NCBI GenBank assembly: GCA_963693085.1
Contig: OY856410.1
Span: 567,396,406-567,460,405, forward strand
Direction: 5' to 3'
From: Alisma plantago-aquatica
Taxonomy: Eukaryota; Streptophyta; Magnoliopsida; Alismatales; Alismataceae
DNA: 64,000 bases
A program made the translations under genes and the position numbers. Shown here piece after piece: positions 35,023 to 48,672 of this stretch; within the stretch, counting starts at the first letter, position 1, and each line of letters opens with the position of its first letter. Below the pieces are notes generated by a model. That model worked only from the letters and a program-made list of their open reading frames with translations. It was not told where the DNA came from and did no database searches.

Positions 35023-37734
35023 TTCATCATTCACTACAATAAAAAGATGATTTAGCTGTACTTATTCTAATTACATATAAATAAAATGTAGTTAGAAGTC
35101 ACTTCTCCTTACAAATTATAATAATGTAACCAAAAAATGTAATTAATCCAATATTGATCACAGAGCTAAATACTCTCTTGTGCACCATCACACCTCTATC
35201 TCAATTTCACTAAAATGAAAAATGATTCCATTCCCGTGCACACTCAATTTTCATCGCCCACGCATGAACCATCCCCAATTGCTCATCTTCCCCAAACTTT
35301 TCCCCTCTAATCCTCTCAACCCTACCCAAGAATCATGATCTCTCCCTCTACCTTCTCCTTCCCTCACTCACACCTTCTCCTTCTCTCCACATCCCTGATC
35401 ACATGTTCTTCTCATAGACGGCTTTGCACAGTCAGCCCGAGGGACTCATTTTCACAAGATGCTAGTTCGGACACTACCATCGACATCACAGTTAGTTGAT
35501 TCACCCCCACCCCCCTTTTTCGTCATCTCACATTTTTCATCTCTACTAGTCTTCAATGGAGCAGGTAAGGTTGTATGAAAACCTTGTTGTAATTTTTAGT
35601 ACTTGGGTTGGTGCGAATGCATCACAAATGTAGATAAATGTTCCCGCATTACCCATATTCATAATGTTAGTATCTTAAATTTTAGGTGCAACTAAAAACT
35701 ATGATATTTTGATATTTGATTTCTTCTTTTTTTATGTATGTTTTTATCTTGCCTACATTCCAAAGATGAGATGAGGATTAAAATATTTGAAGACTTACTT
35801 TTATAGGTCTTATTTTGCACGTAGAGCTTCAGCACTGGTAGATCCTCTACCTCTGTCGAAGAAAAACAAAGGGGCATGATCCCTTTTAGATGGGAAAGTT
35901 TAATAGCACCACAAAGATTGTATCTCTTCATTAATTTCCTCTGAATGTTACATTATCTCTACATGAATTCTACATGATGTTGGGCCCATATGCCTTTGTG
36001 GATATGTTTCTGCAACAAAATAATTAGATATACATATTGAAATATAAATCCATTTGTTAGTAGAAAGTGACTGAAAAGGATTACTATATTCTTCTACTTA
36101 GAGAACGCCACGTGATACACTACAACAATTGACTTTTTTATAAAAAAAACACATGAAGCTTCTCAAGTCTTTTTAATAATTTACTAATGATGGACTTCAT
36201 TATTCTGATGGCTAATCATTTCCATTTATTTAGTGTTGGTATTAATTTTCTTCTCTTGGAAACCATTGAGTACTCTTCAAGTTGTTGGCATGAATGTGAT
36301 ATACATATGTTGTTCATTTCATCTCCTCGTCTATTTTACAAATTGTTGTCAATGTAGTTCATGTTCCTTTTTGGAGATAAGTGCCAAATTCCTACATTGA
36401 TTACTAGTAAGGTTGATATCTTAGATCATGCTTGTCAAGCTTCATTTCAATTTTTATATATTTTTATTGACATTCAACCTAATTTTAGATGTAAAAATAC
36501 TCTATGTTTGGTCTATTCAAAACACATATGATGCCTCGATATGTACTATCTTGGAAGTGAATATATGGGAATTCCTTTGCTTCCATATTCCATGACACAA
36601 TAGATACTTTAGATAATCCATCAGCTTAGTTCTTGTGTTTCTTCTAGTTCCACTCAATCCAAACATGAGGCACTATAGAAATGAAAAATTGACTATTGTT
36701 TAACTTGTACAGTGACATATTTTATAGACATTTGAATGAGTAACTACTCAACATTGTCTTAAGAAGTTGGTGGATAGTATATTATCTTTTATGAAACACA
36801 TGTTCTTGTAGAAATATGGGAAGGATCTTTCCCATTGATGTTGGGTTTATTTTGTGGTGAAAAAATCAATATCCCACACTCTGAAGGGGTGGTCAAGTTA
36901 CAATGATTAGGTTACAACCTTTGAAGTCTTCTAACTTATGTGATATGGAGTACCAGAAGGAGGTATTTTTACCAAGGAGTCTAGATGAGTATTTCATCAT
37001 GCTAAGCCAAAAACACTTAACGGATCTTCACAAAGGTGAGCCTACCCATTTAAACGTTGAAGGGATACCTCCATATGTAACTTCCAGTACCTTGCACTAT
37101 TGAGCATCTATCTGAATGATGAAGTGCCAACATGCATTCATTAGGAGAAGGGCATTCAGTCCTCTCACTGCTCTAATTCTCAGCCCCCCCCCCCAACTTT
37201 TTAGGAGTGGTTACCTTGTACCTACAAATTAGTCTTATTAATTTGATTTGAAACCTCCACCCTGATGTATATTTATGATTTTATCTATAAGTAGCAACAA
37301 GAATGCACATTTTATTTAAAATCTTAGCCATTTTTGTTGTATCAAAATTTTAAGGATCTAATAGATCATGCATGCCAACCCCTTATATTTGTTTGAGGGT
37401 GGGAGTTAGAAGGTAGTATACTCACCCTTCCTTCATCTTGATGGAACTAAGCAAAGGTAAATCATGGATGGAGATTACAAGAAGGAAACTACTCTCTATG
37501 CTCGCTATTCTAGTAGGACACAAAGCATAATTTCACTTCTTGTTTGTTTTTAAGTGCATCCTCGCCAATGTGTCAAAACCCTAATTTTCATGGTGATCCA
37601 TATGCCTGAATTCAATATTCATGTTATGCTAAACCATCTAAACAATAATCTCTTTCCATGGGGCAAGATACAATATTCTTCTTGCATTCCAATAATCACC
37701 TCCACTACTTTCTAGAAACTACTTTCTATAAATC
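35023..37734. other. Intergenic, no gene recognised
   Basis: Mixed AT-rich sequence with a CT-rich patch (about 35280-35400) and C runs at 35505-35515 and 37185-37195. An open frame at 36903-37103 (+) has no known motif and no support. I see nothing else. Confidence 0.5.
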
Positions 37735-37739
37735 TGTCT

Positions 37740-38100
37740 CCAAAAGGACTTGCTTGTGTACATTGTAGTTAGCATGCTCCAATGCCAATCTAATGGTTCT
37801 TAGCTCAGCCTCAAGGGCTTTTTGCACTTGAACATGCATCCATTCCTATCCATCTTTCATTATGATTCCTCACTATAATTGCTACAACTTCTCTACAGTC
37901 TTTCACTACAACATCAGTGGTGTACTATACATTATTATATGTAGGAGATTGATATTCTATCTCTAATGTCATCCTTCCTTTTTCTTTCCCTATCCCATCC
38001 AAGCATTATTGATTTTTTGTACAATATTCTTTATGAAGTGCACTTGACTTTCTAGAATAAGCTCTATTTGCTTGAAAACCGTCTCATTTCTACTTCTCTT
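37740..38100 (-). pseudogene. LINE-like RNase H (RVT_3-type) relic
   Basis: Minus-strand reading gives, across at least one frameshift, SRNETVFKQIELI...NAWMG (near 38095-37990), then DVVVKDCREVVAIIVRNHNERWIG (about 37920-37850), then EAELRTIRLALEHANYNV (about 37815-37760). This is the layout of the C-terminus of plant non-LTR elements: a linker after the zf-RVT region followed by an RNase H with D...G.VAIIVRN and AELRAIRLAL motifs. The RT itself is not recognisable. A host gene with an RVT_3 domain is an alternative but less likely, given the decay. Confidence 0.6.
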
Positions 38101-39665
38101 AATATACCTACAGATTATAATGATGTAGATTCATGTCTCATTATATGCCTTTAAGAAGAATTTCATCCAGCTCATACTACATTCTTGATAAAATTCAGGC
38201 TATATCTCAATGAAATCAAAATGTTTAGCTAAAATGCATTTGATAACTAGATTTGTTGTATATAATTGTTGAATCAATTTACATTACGAACAATATCATT
38301 CATCCTTTCATCATATGGAACCTACATGACTACGATAGAAGCTGATAGACTCATGTCATAATGTTGCATGAATATGATTGTATCAGTCATGTTGGCACAA
38401 TGGTGGTAATAATTTCTTCTTTGACACCACCAACTTTTCCTCATTTGGGTGAGAGTTGTTTAATAATTTTACAGTCACCATCAGTTATGTTTTTGTAGTA
38501 TATACTCTTGCATGACTACTTAGGTGTTTATATACTCTTGCATGACTACTCAAGTGTTGTATGGATAGAGCATTATAGCATCACATCATGTCTTGGTAGT
38601 GCATTTTATCCTCATATTTATAAAGACGTTTAGCTGGGGATGAACATTGAATAGTTATCTATTTACTACATTTAGAAGAATAAGCAAGTCTAATTGCACC
38701 TATTTTGATGTTGTGGCATTAACAAATCCAAGTGTGTTCTCTTATTGTTTGGCTTACAAATGCTTTATTGGAACAAACATTTTATGACAATTTCTTGGAA
38801 TCATTTACTTATGTATTGTGATACCTATAATAGAATCATACTTTAGTTTTCTCGTCTATGTCTTTTTGACAAGACTAAAAGCATCACCTAGTTTTATAGG
38901 TTATTAGTTTTTTTTATAAGAAGAGATGAACTCTTTTGCATGTCAGTATCTTTGTGACAAGTGCCTATTTTATGGTTAGGTGACAAAGAGTCCATGCAAG
39001 AAACAATAAAATTACTTACTTCTAAGTGTGGTGGCAACCTGTTGTGGAGAAATATCATGGTTGGAAAATACATATTAATTTATCATGACGTGTTTTGAAT
39101 TTCTTCTAGATGTCAATTTCTTTACCGAAAATTGTATGCCATTTTTATCATTTAAATGTTCAACATAATGTTTCGGTTTACTATCTAATATGATAATCTA
39201 TACAGTTAATGAAGTAAGGTATTTATCGAATCTAACAATCACAATGCTATCTCTGAGTCAACATTTAGTATCTGGGGTTTCTAGAATGTTTGATTTGTTA
39301 ATATGTATCACCCCTATTGCAATGACATCTAGGAATTTGCAAGAAACTTACACCAACTATTGGCTTTGATATGGACCATAGGTATAAAAATCATCCAAAC
39401 ATGGGCTTCCAAAAGACTATGTTGCGGTTGAAGAAATACAAGTCTAAGTTGGTTATCTTCAACATAAGTGTAGAGAAAATCAAGTCTGCTGATTATACTT
39501 CAAAGGAACACTCCACCACCACTTTAGCATAAGAATTTCAATGTGAATTCCAAGATATTTATTGGGCGGATGAACAAGTGGAAGAGGGATGAAAGGTTTA
39601 AGAAGGTTATCTAGGTTGAAAAGGTAGAATATGTACAATATTCAAGGTTCTATCTTGGGTAGTAT
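38101..39665. other. Intergenic, no gene recognised
   Basis: AT-rich. It contains a two-copy 30-bp direct repeat at 38501-38560 and nothing else I can support. Confidence 0.5.
38501..38560. repeat. Two-copy 30-bp direct repeat
   Basis: tatactcttgcatgactact at 38501 recurs at 38531, followed by taggtgtt and caagtgtt respectively. Confidence 0.9.
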
Positions 39666-39669
39666 TACC

Positions 39670-40193
39670 TTTATACATTGCCTTTTTTGCTCTATGGGCT
39701 ACTAATCAGAATCGTCTAGTTTCTTGTGTTGATCTGGTTAGTTTCCTACTTCTAGTCTTTTTTTTCTTCTCATCTGTAGGTTTTGTTCTCTCTGATAACA
39801 ATTCTACTATCATATTCTCACTCTTGAAACAATGCAATAATGGTTGGGGCTTCTTTATCTCTTCACCAACATCCTCCCCGATATATGAGGTCCAAAGATT
39901 CAAATTTCCCAAGGCAACCTGCATGATCAAGGTGTTTTCTCTATATGATTCTCAAGTTCAGGTCAAGATTTATGATGCCTTCATCAAAGGCCTACTTTGC
40001 AAGACAACAAACATGGTTTATTGAATTTAGAATCTGATAGTAAAAGATTGCGAAGTTGGTGCAAGGCCAAATCATATGGGATGGGCTGAAGGAAAATAAG
40101 GTAAATCAACTTCCTACATAGACTTGTATACGAAGAGTTTCCTAAATTGAAAAGGTACATGCTATAACACCCCCAACATTTCATGATAAAACC
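39670..40193 (-). pseudogene. Diverged duplication, copy 1, with a minus-strand peptide remnant
   Basis: Aligns by eye with 40233-40752 along its length (gctactaatcagaat, ttctactatcatattctca, gaaacaatgcaa, cttcaccaacatcctc, gccttcatcaaaggcc, tagacttgtatac). The minus strand reads ESYRENTLIMQVALGNLNLW, then TSYIGEDVGEEIKK, preceded in another frame by an AFDEGI piece. The peptide is conserved in copy 2, so a protein-coding ancestor is likely. I do not recognise the family. Confidence 0.5.
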
Positions 40194-40232
40194 CCTAATT
40201 TAATTATTAAATTTCTACACTATGTTCATTAT

Positions 40233-40752
40233 TCTCTGGGTTGCTAATCAGAATGTCCTATTTTCTTATTTCTGTCAAGATATCCTGGTCAATTTCGGAG
40301 TTTAAGTCATTTTTTCTCATGTTTAGGTTTTATTCTTTATTCTCACAATTGTTCTATCATATTCTCATTTGAAACAATGCAACAATATTAAGGGATTCCT
40401 TAATCTCTTCACCAGCATCCTCTTAGATATATGAGATCCACATATTCAAATTGTCTAAGAGATGTTCCATGATCATGATGTTCTCTTTATATGATTCTCA
40501 TGTTTGGGAGTCGAGCTCTCTGATGGCTTCATCAAAGGCCCACTTTACAACACCATAAACATGGTCTGCTTAATTCAGAATTTGATAGTAAGAGATTGAG
40601 AAGTTTAGTGCAAGACCCAATATTATGGGATGTATTGAAGGGAAATTAGACAAATCAACTTCCTGTATAGACTTGTATACTAGAAGTGCCCTAACTCATC
40701 AGGGTTCATGTTGTATGCCCCCCAGCACACACACACGTTATGAGGTAAAACC
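40233..40752 (-). pseudogene. Diverged duplication, copy 2, with a minus-strand peptide remnant
   Basis: The minus strand reads VYGVVKWAFDEAIRELDSQT, stop, ESYKENIMIMEHLLDNLNMW, then SYI, stop, EDAGEEIKESL. Two stops interrupt it. The match to copy 1 at amino-acid level is stronger than random. Identity unknown; it could be part of a retroelement gag or of a captured host gene. Confidence 0.5.
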
Positions 40753-43700
40753 CTTTGATACCACTGATCCAATAGAGGGAACAAGGTGAGATTCCAATAG
40801 GTTTTATGATGGCATCACAAATTTTTCTCAATGACATGTCTAGGTGCACCTCGTTCTTACCAGGTTTTACCAACAACTGCAAGATCTTTAGTAGTTTCTG
40901 GTGCAGCTCTTGTTGAGCTCCTAGAATGCCATAGATTTTCCAATACTAGTTTCCATATGCAATGTCATTTGTTAGTGGTATCATTTATTTGCTAATATAT
41001 CAGTGAGAGGGTTATTACCTAAACAATCTCATTTTCCTATACCTTGACCAACATACTACAAAAGCCTTTCTAAAGTAGCTAGTTTCTATAGTGATTAAGA
41101 ATGGATTTTAAATTAATCCAACCCATTTACCATTATTGTATGCCAATTTTAAGATAGCTTATGAGATATGTATAGTTAGTTTTGGAGATAACAAGATTAG
41201 ATCGATCAATGTGATGGTAGGGTCAAATCTGAGATTGGTCTATTTTGTCCCATTGTTGAACTATTGGGACTAACTGGTATAAATTTGAAGATCTTAATTG
41301 AACCAAACTAAACCATGCACTACTCTATCAAAGTAGCTACATATGACAAAGTCTATATGGAATATGTGGCGTGCTTTATTGTACGAAGAGCACAAAAGTA
41401 AGGATTTTTCTATACTAAAGCTTGGGGATATTCATGCTTTAATCTTTTTATACCATATGTTAACTCCACCTAATTTTGCATGATGTTGGACATGTATGCC
41501 TCTACCTCTTTTTGCTATAGTTAAGAACATGGTAGATGTGTTTTCTTAGATTTCTGGAAGAATGGATTAATCATATTGAATAATCAATCAATTGTGTTGA
41601 GTTCCAAACTATAGGGTTTCTATGAGGAGTAGAGTTGTGCTCACAATTTACTTAAACATGTGGGTAGGCAATGGTTAATAGGTTGATCATATGATCTTTT
41701 ATGAATTATTTTTTAGTTTATGTGGTATGTAGATGACTATTTAAACTAATACATGAATATCAGAGATATAAACTTACATTGTTTTTAGCAAGTTCTATTT
41801 TGATTATGCATTTATATGACATGACATTGTATTGTAATAAACTGATAAATAATCTTAGAATATTTTGGTAAGGAATTAGCTTTATAGTTGTCTTAAAATA
41901 GTATTGAGAATACATGTTCCTTATTTTGTATATTACTGAATTTCTATATCAGTCAAATATATGATTATCTATATCTAGTTTCTCTAGGAATCAATTGCAA
42001 GTCACAATATAAGTTCATTGCTTGCAAAAATAAATGATGATCTTATTTTGGTTTGATATTGAGGCTTACTATTATTTTGTTATTATAAGTCCTTATTAGT
42101 ATTCAGACCAAAAAAGTCCTTATTAGTGTTGGTCAAATTTGTAGCAATAATATCGTGTGGCACTCTTTGTTTTCTCATTTATGTGTGAATGATGTCATTC
42201 TTATAACCATAAAATGATTGATTTTCACTTACATGTTGAAGAATTTGCTATTAGTTCTTTGAAATTATCACAAAGAGCACTAAATGCTTGTCTAGCCTTA
42301 TATACTTATTTGGTTGGCCACTCTTTTATGTGGATATTGTAATGGTTTGTGTTACGTGTTACTTTTTCAATAAAATAATTCTTAAAAACATGGTGACACA
42401 AATTAGTAGGAATCATACCACCACTTCCTTTTAGTGATACAAAAGAACTAGGCAAGTTTGTGGGTGTGGACTGGTCGGTTGCCACAGATGATGGTAAGAC
42501 AGTAACTTGGATACTTCCATTACTACAAAAGGAACCTTGAAAACATTTCTCATGTACAGACAATTTGGTGTAAGTGTAGATCCATATGATCCATTCTCTC
42601 TGAAGTTTGAACTGGTGTAAAGTTAATACCAAGTTGATGACAAATATTTACCATTATATATCAAAGCCATATATGCTTGCAATCAACCATTTTTTTAGAA
42701 TGAAGGCAAGGCATAAACCTTAATGTATTGGAATAGTAAGCCTCTTAAAAATATTAGGCTCTCTCACACACACAATGGATTGTAGGAGAGAAAATTATTA
42801 AGTATACCATAAAAGGTCATAGTTACAACTTGGTTCAGTCATGCTTAGAATCGTGGCTTGTGCCTCAACTTGTGGCTTGGCTCCTTGAGGTCAGACTTAG
42901 ACATTTATAGATGTAAGCATCATCACCCAAGGCTTAATCCTCAAGGCACAAATAGGATTGCATTGCCTAGGCGTTGGATTTACTAGGAAGGTATCTAACC
43001 ATATCTTCACTCATTTACTTTTTGCATGTTTGATCCTAAACAATCTTCACAATTAGGTGAAACCTTTTTCAGTTGAATGGAGGGTCCTCTAACCTTACTA
43101 ACAAGTGTTACTGCAAGTGTGAAGCCTTCTCTTCATGATGGTGTCTCAGGTGAAACCACCATGGAAGATAGTTTTGGAGTCATAGGGAGTACAAGTAATT
43201 TAACTCCCTATGACGTTGTCTTTTTAATATGAAATGCAGAGGTGTAACATTAAAAAATCAAAGCATAGGAATCACAATGTTTTAAAAAAAAAAGACAATC
43301 ATAGAAATCACCATGTTTTCAAAAAAATATATCGCCTTTAGAAAACTCCTGGTTGAACCAGATAGTAAAAAAGTAGTTTAAGCGTGTGTGCTTTATACTT
43401 TTCATGCCATATGTATGTATGATGCCAATTTGGTTAGTGATTCAGAGTCAAAAACTAACATAAAGTGTAGTTTAAAGAGATTAATCTTTTATGGATTTAT
43501 TAACAACTAAGAAAATGAAGGAAATGACATGAAATGCTCCTTAAATAAAAGGCATTAGGGTGTAAAAGTAAGTGATGCATATGTTGCATTTGATATGTAA
43601 TATATCTACAAATGATGCACATTTAATGTTAATTTGCTTTTGAAGCATATCTACTTGATGTTTGGTATATTATTAATGAATATTACTTCCTATATAGTAT

Positions 43701-43989
43701 AGGGACAATTTAGCCATCCAAGATTGACTGTTATGGTTTACAAGCATGCAATATCTGCAATCAACATACTATATTGTTCAATAACTTAGTAACAATCCAA
43801 AACCATATAGAATTATGCATACATCCATATTTCCTTGTCTACTCCATCACATTTTTATTTGTGCATCCTTAAACAAACCATTTCATCCACTAGGAATTTA
43901 GAATCTGAATGCTTGTGGAAATTATCAAATTATGAGAAACTTGTGTTGATTATATATTATTGAATTTGAAATTTGTATTTTGTGGAATT
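40753..43989. other. Intergenic, no gene recognised
   Basis: AT-rich sequence without recognisable domains. A minus-strand frame at 42306-42632 has no conserved motif. Short A runs (43282-43292, 43320-43327) only. Confidence 0.5.
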
Positions 43990-45379
43990 TGTAACATCCC
44001 TGACCTGGGTTATGATCTAACCCTAGGTTTTTTTCCTAATATAGTTGATTAGATGCTTTCTTTTATTTCTTGAAAAGTAATTAAGGATCAAGAGGAACTT
44101 ATATTTCATTTTCAGTCCTTTTTTAATAATGTTGAAACATTATTTTGTTAATTTTGGACTAAAGTGCAAATTACCCAAGTTGAGGGGTTAACTTGCAAAT
44201 TTTACATGATAAAATGTTCCTTTGATGTTGAGACATTATAATATTGAATATTATGAAGTGGTATGGTTTCCACAAGCTTGGGTACCAAGATAAAGCTTGT
44301 TGATTAATCTTTGTACATTAAAACCTAGCTTTGGTGTAATGTGCAATTTACCCAAAACCTAGGGTTCAATATGCAAAATACCACCTTTAGAGGGTCCCTC
44401 ATGTTTATTGGCATCATTTAGAGAAAATAAAATGAGAGGGCCGCCTCATTTGAACTATCTTGTAGGAGAGAGAATCTTGACATTGAAATAATCAAGATTT
44501 AAGCATAAATGGAACTTTAATTCAATTTATTGCAAAAAGAAATATATTAATTGAGGATCCCTTCAACCAAAAGTCTAGGGATGATTTTTCAAAGTGTTGG
44601 ACGAGCTTGTGCCTTGATATGGAACGAAAAATATCTTGGTTGAGTGGAGACTCCACCCACATTAACATAATAAAAAGTAATATCCACTAAAAGATTGGAT
44701 ATTAGTATAAAATTCATCAAGGTGCTTAATTTCTTTTCTATTAATCCTTGGATAATGAAGAGGTTTTAGAATATGATGAAGTTGGATTCATGTCCAATGA
44801 ATATATGGGGAAGTGGTGGAAATAATTTGGGAATAAAAGGAATTAAATTTATTTTCTCTTTCCTTGAAATTTCTTATACAAATCCTTTTTCCTACCCACT
44901 TAAGGATCTTTTCCTTGGAATTTATTTTCCCTTCTTGCTTTGGCCAACAACGGGAGAGCTCAGGAGTAGGAGAAGGACGACTCTATCCTATTGGTAAGAT
45001 TTTGATCATCTTCCACCTTGGATTCATGGTGAAAACCCAAAATCGATGCTTGATTCTTTGTTTTCTTCACTCGATTTCCAACTCTAGCCAACTTTCTCAT
45101 CCAAAAGCTCAAGAACGGACCTTGGGCAGTTGCCAAAGCTCATCCACCATTAAATAATGTGTATCTTGGAGATTGGGATCAGATTATAAGGCAGGTTTTA
45201 TAACTTAAACCCATAAACATTGATATTGCATTCAATTCTCCATAATTGGTTGTTCATTTTGTTCTAGTTTGAACCTCTTCGAATCATTGCTGCAATTTCC
45301 ATGAAAAATGGCAGTAGTTCTTGGTTGAATGGAGGAATATGATAATGACATCATCATAGAAACTTTTACCAAGAAATCC

Positions 45380-46560
45380 TAGGCCAAACGGTTTCAAGTT
45401 ATAAGCTCAATGAGTTTCACAAACTGTTTGAGAGCAAACGGTTTCAAACCGTTTGAAAGGAAACACTTCCATCAAACCGTTTGAAAGGAAATGGTTTCAA
45501 AACCATTTGAGGGTGTTGACCACAGTTGACCGTTTGGAGAATTGTTGATAATAATGATGGTTAATGATCCATTAATTATGATTGATTAGTTTCAATTGGT
45601 TCAATAGTTGAAGGTCCATCAATCACCAAACCCTAATTGGGTAAGTGATGATTTCTTATTTGATTAATTTGGAAACTTGGGTTGATTGACCCAAATGGTT
45701 TCAAAACCATTTGGGGATCACCCAAATGGTCTCAAGACCATTTGGGGGTCACCCAAGTCCGTTTGTAAGTCTAGGGTTAGGCATGGTTGAGCAATTGAAG
45801 ATCCAAAGGTACTAAAGTGGAATTAAATCAATAATCGATTTGATGATCAATCCAATGATCCAAACCCTAGTTGGATGTCATGGATTTTGATGATGTGATG
45901 AGAAAACGGTCTCAAGACCATTTGGAGGTCATCCAAATGACCTCAAGACCGTTTGAGGTCAGGTCATGTCCAATTTGGATGGTGATCAAATGATTTCAAA
46001 GTAATTAGTTCTACAATGATCAACGTTGAAGGTTCATCGATTTCAATCCCTAATCCAATTGATTCAAAACCCTAATTGATGATCAATTGGGGGTTAAATC
46101 AGTTGAAGGATGACATATTAATCTCAATTGAAGCATGGTGTTAGGTTCAATTGATGAGTGGATATATGAGTTCAATCGATCATGGAATCAACATTGAAAA
46201 CCCTAAATCAGTTTGAGTGGTTGAGACCATCTTTGGTCCATTCGGTTTTGAGGAGGTTTGGACCAAACGGTCTCAAGACCATTTGACTCCAAACAGTCTC
46301 AAGACCGTTTGGGGCCAAACGATCCCAAACCGGTTAAGGCTCAAACAGTTTCAAACTTTTACTTTAGCAAACGGTTTCAACTTCAACTTTAGCAATCGAT
46401 TTCAAGGTCTAACTTTACCAAATGGTTTCAAACCGTGTGACCAAGACCGTTTGGTGGTCTAAACAGTCTTAGACCATTTGAGGTATATTATGCAAGACCG
46501 TTTGAGGTCTGATTGGTTAAGACCATTTGGGGTCTAAGTGACCAAGACCGTTTGGAAGAT
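45380..46560 (+). repeat. Irregular palindromic repeat cluster, element C LTR
   Basis: At least a dozen inverted repeats of the type AAACGGTTTCAAACCGTTT and AAATGGTCTCAAGACCATTT, including CAAACGGTTT-C-AAACCGTTTG near 45436. Spacing is irregular, unlike A and B. Several have both arms changed from CGG/CCG to TGG/CCA. Confidence 0.85.
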
Positions 46561-46914
46561 TATTAACCAAACCGAATGAACACTTAAAGTGGATAAAGGT
46601 CAATTGTTTAATTGAAAAATTACATGATGTAATCCAAGGGTGATTATAATAATTGTACCCTTAATGAGATAGGGTGATTAGTACCATTTGAATAATTAAT
46701 CGTTAATGATCATGGAAGTAATGACATATTCCATTGTGTCAGTTCTTCATTCAAGATTGAGTTGACTTAGTCTAATCAAGACTGAAGAAAGTATCATCTT
46801 ATAGAGGATGAGAGAGAGAGGACTTCCTACATGAATGATAATCATACAATGGTTAAGTCCTAACACTTTCAACATGAATGAATATATAATTAGGGTATGG
46901 TTCCTGATAGGGAG

Positions 46915-47310
46915 ATCATGAAACCCTAATTAAGAAGGTTAATGAATCTTAACCCTAATTGAAGGCAATGACAGGTGAAACCCTAATACATGATGATAGA
47001 ATGATCCTAATTTAGGGAAATGAAATGAGAAACCCTAATTCATGGTATTTTGATGATCAACCCCATGTGATGTGAATAGTAAACCCTAATTTTTTGTTAT
47101 TGAACATAAACCCTAATCTAGGGTGATGTGATGTGAATAGTAAACCCTAATTCCAATAAAGGAGAAGTTAAATGTGAAACCCTAACTCTGGGTTATATTA
47201 TATAGCATGAAACTCTAATCCTGGACAATGAGATGATGAGTCATTGGTCCTAATTGAACAAAGGGAATGAATGACCCTAATTGAAATGGAAAGGGAAACC
47301 CTAATTCTAG
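46915..47310 (+). repeat. Telo-box cluster, element C LTR
   Basis: At least eight exact AAACCCTAA motifs in about 400 bp, several in the context gtgaatagtaaaccctaatt, which also occurs in B's LTRs. Confidence 0.85.
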
Positions 47311-48037
47311 TAATGGAATAATGGTGATACCCTTGAATAGTGATGCTATAACTATTTTGCATAATACTGATATGGAATTGTTGTAAATGTTATCATCTGT
47401 ACTAATCATGCAGGTATCATAAGATGATGAACATAGCCAAGTATGAGCTATGATGGTTTATTTATCAAAACTGCCTTATGCGCCTTGTCAGCTATAATAT
47501 GTTGTGATTGTCTTGAAAAAGATAACAAGAGATATTAATGGGCTTCAAGAGCCATGTGAAATACCTGCAATGCAATTATCATGTTTACATTGTCAGATGA
47601 CCTGTTGGCATTAAGTAACCTGTTAAAGTGGTAACCAGTGTTTTGATGATCTAAGGGTTTGAACACCCATATCCTTGAATCATGATGATGAGATGATAAG
47701 GGACTGAGATCCCAATGTGAATGAAGTTGTGTATAGTACATGATAAAAATAGTACTCATTCTTTATAGCAAAAATGTTATAATGGTTTATGTCTAAAAAC
47801 ATGTCTGATGTTAAAAGAATATTGTAATTCACTTAAATAATCAAGTGAAATGTTATCATGTAGAGCCCTAACCATAGATCCATCATCGTCAACAGTTGGG
47901 TGATGGTGAAACAGGTTTTCCTAAGGGAACTCCGAGAGGGCATACTTTTGATTATGTGGGGGTTATGGGCGTGAATATCCTTACACCCTAATGTAGGAAT
48001 TGATGTGAGATAAACATTAAATCTCTCATTCCTTCAT

Positions 48038-48054
48038 TATATATATATATATAT
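48038..48054. repeat. TA microsatellite
   Basis: An uninterrupted alternating TA run inside the element C LTR. Confidence 0.9.
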
Positions 48055-48656
48055 GTTGGGATGGATGTATCACTAATCTCTCGATGATGATGTTAATGTC
48101 GAATAGATGTGAGATAAACATGAAATCTCTCGATTGCTAAGAGAGTACAGAATGCCACTGTAACTCTAATAGAGAAGTTGTCAGTATACCTTGGAAAGCT
48201 ATTTAGCAGAGACACGAGATGTCCTGCATGTTGATCCTCACAGTGGCTGAGGAAGATGAGGTCATGGAAATCTGGCTCTTCTATTGACCTATGTATGGTA
48301 CCGATTTCGATTTCGCAATGGTCGGTTGGAGTATGAGCGATATACCTCATCTCCTCAGGGCTTAAGTATGCTTGTAAAATGTAATCAGTCGTGTAGTGTA
48401 TTTGCTTTAGGTTGAAATATGAGAAACAATGGTTGATTATACATTGCTTAGTACGTCTTAGATGGATAAATGTTATACATGTTCTTTGTATTCCTTATTG
48501 AATAAATGGAATGCTGCTTTATACAAACATAGCTGAATTGACTTGAGTAGAGAATACTACTCTAAATGGTTTAGTTAATGATTTAACTGTTGTTGAATAC
48601 TTATAATTCATCTGCTTAGAGTTATTCTATCATCTGCAATAATAATGTTTATGGTG

Positions 48657-48672
48657 GAGAGTTATATCTCTC
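48657..48672 (+). promoter_or_regulatory. Stem-loop before the predicted acceptor, element C
   Basis: GAGAGTTATATCTCTC, an imperfect palindrome followed by actgggaaaatt...caattgtctcaccc, homologous to the element B stem-loop. Confidence 0.6.

Noticed and set aside
36903..37103. Plus-strand frame of 66 residues
   Set aside because: No family recognised, no second copy, no promoter or splice context.
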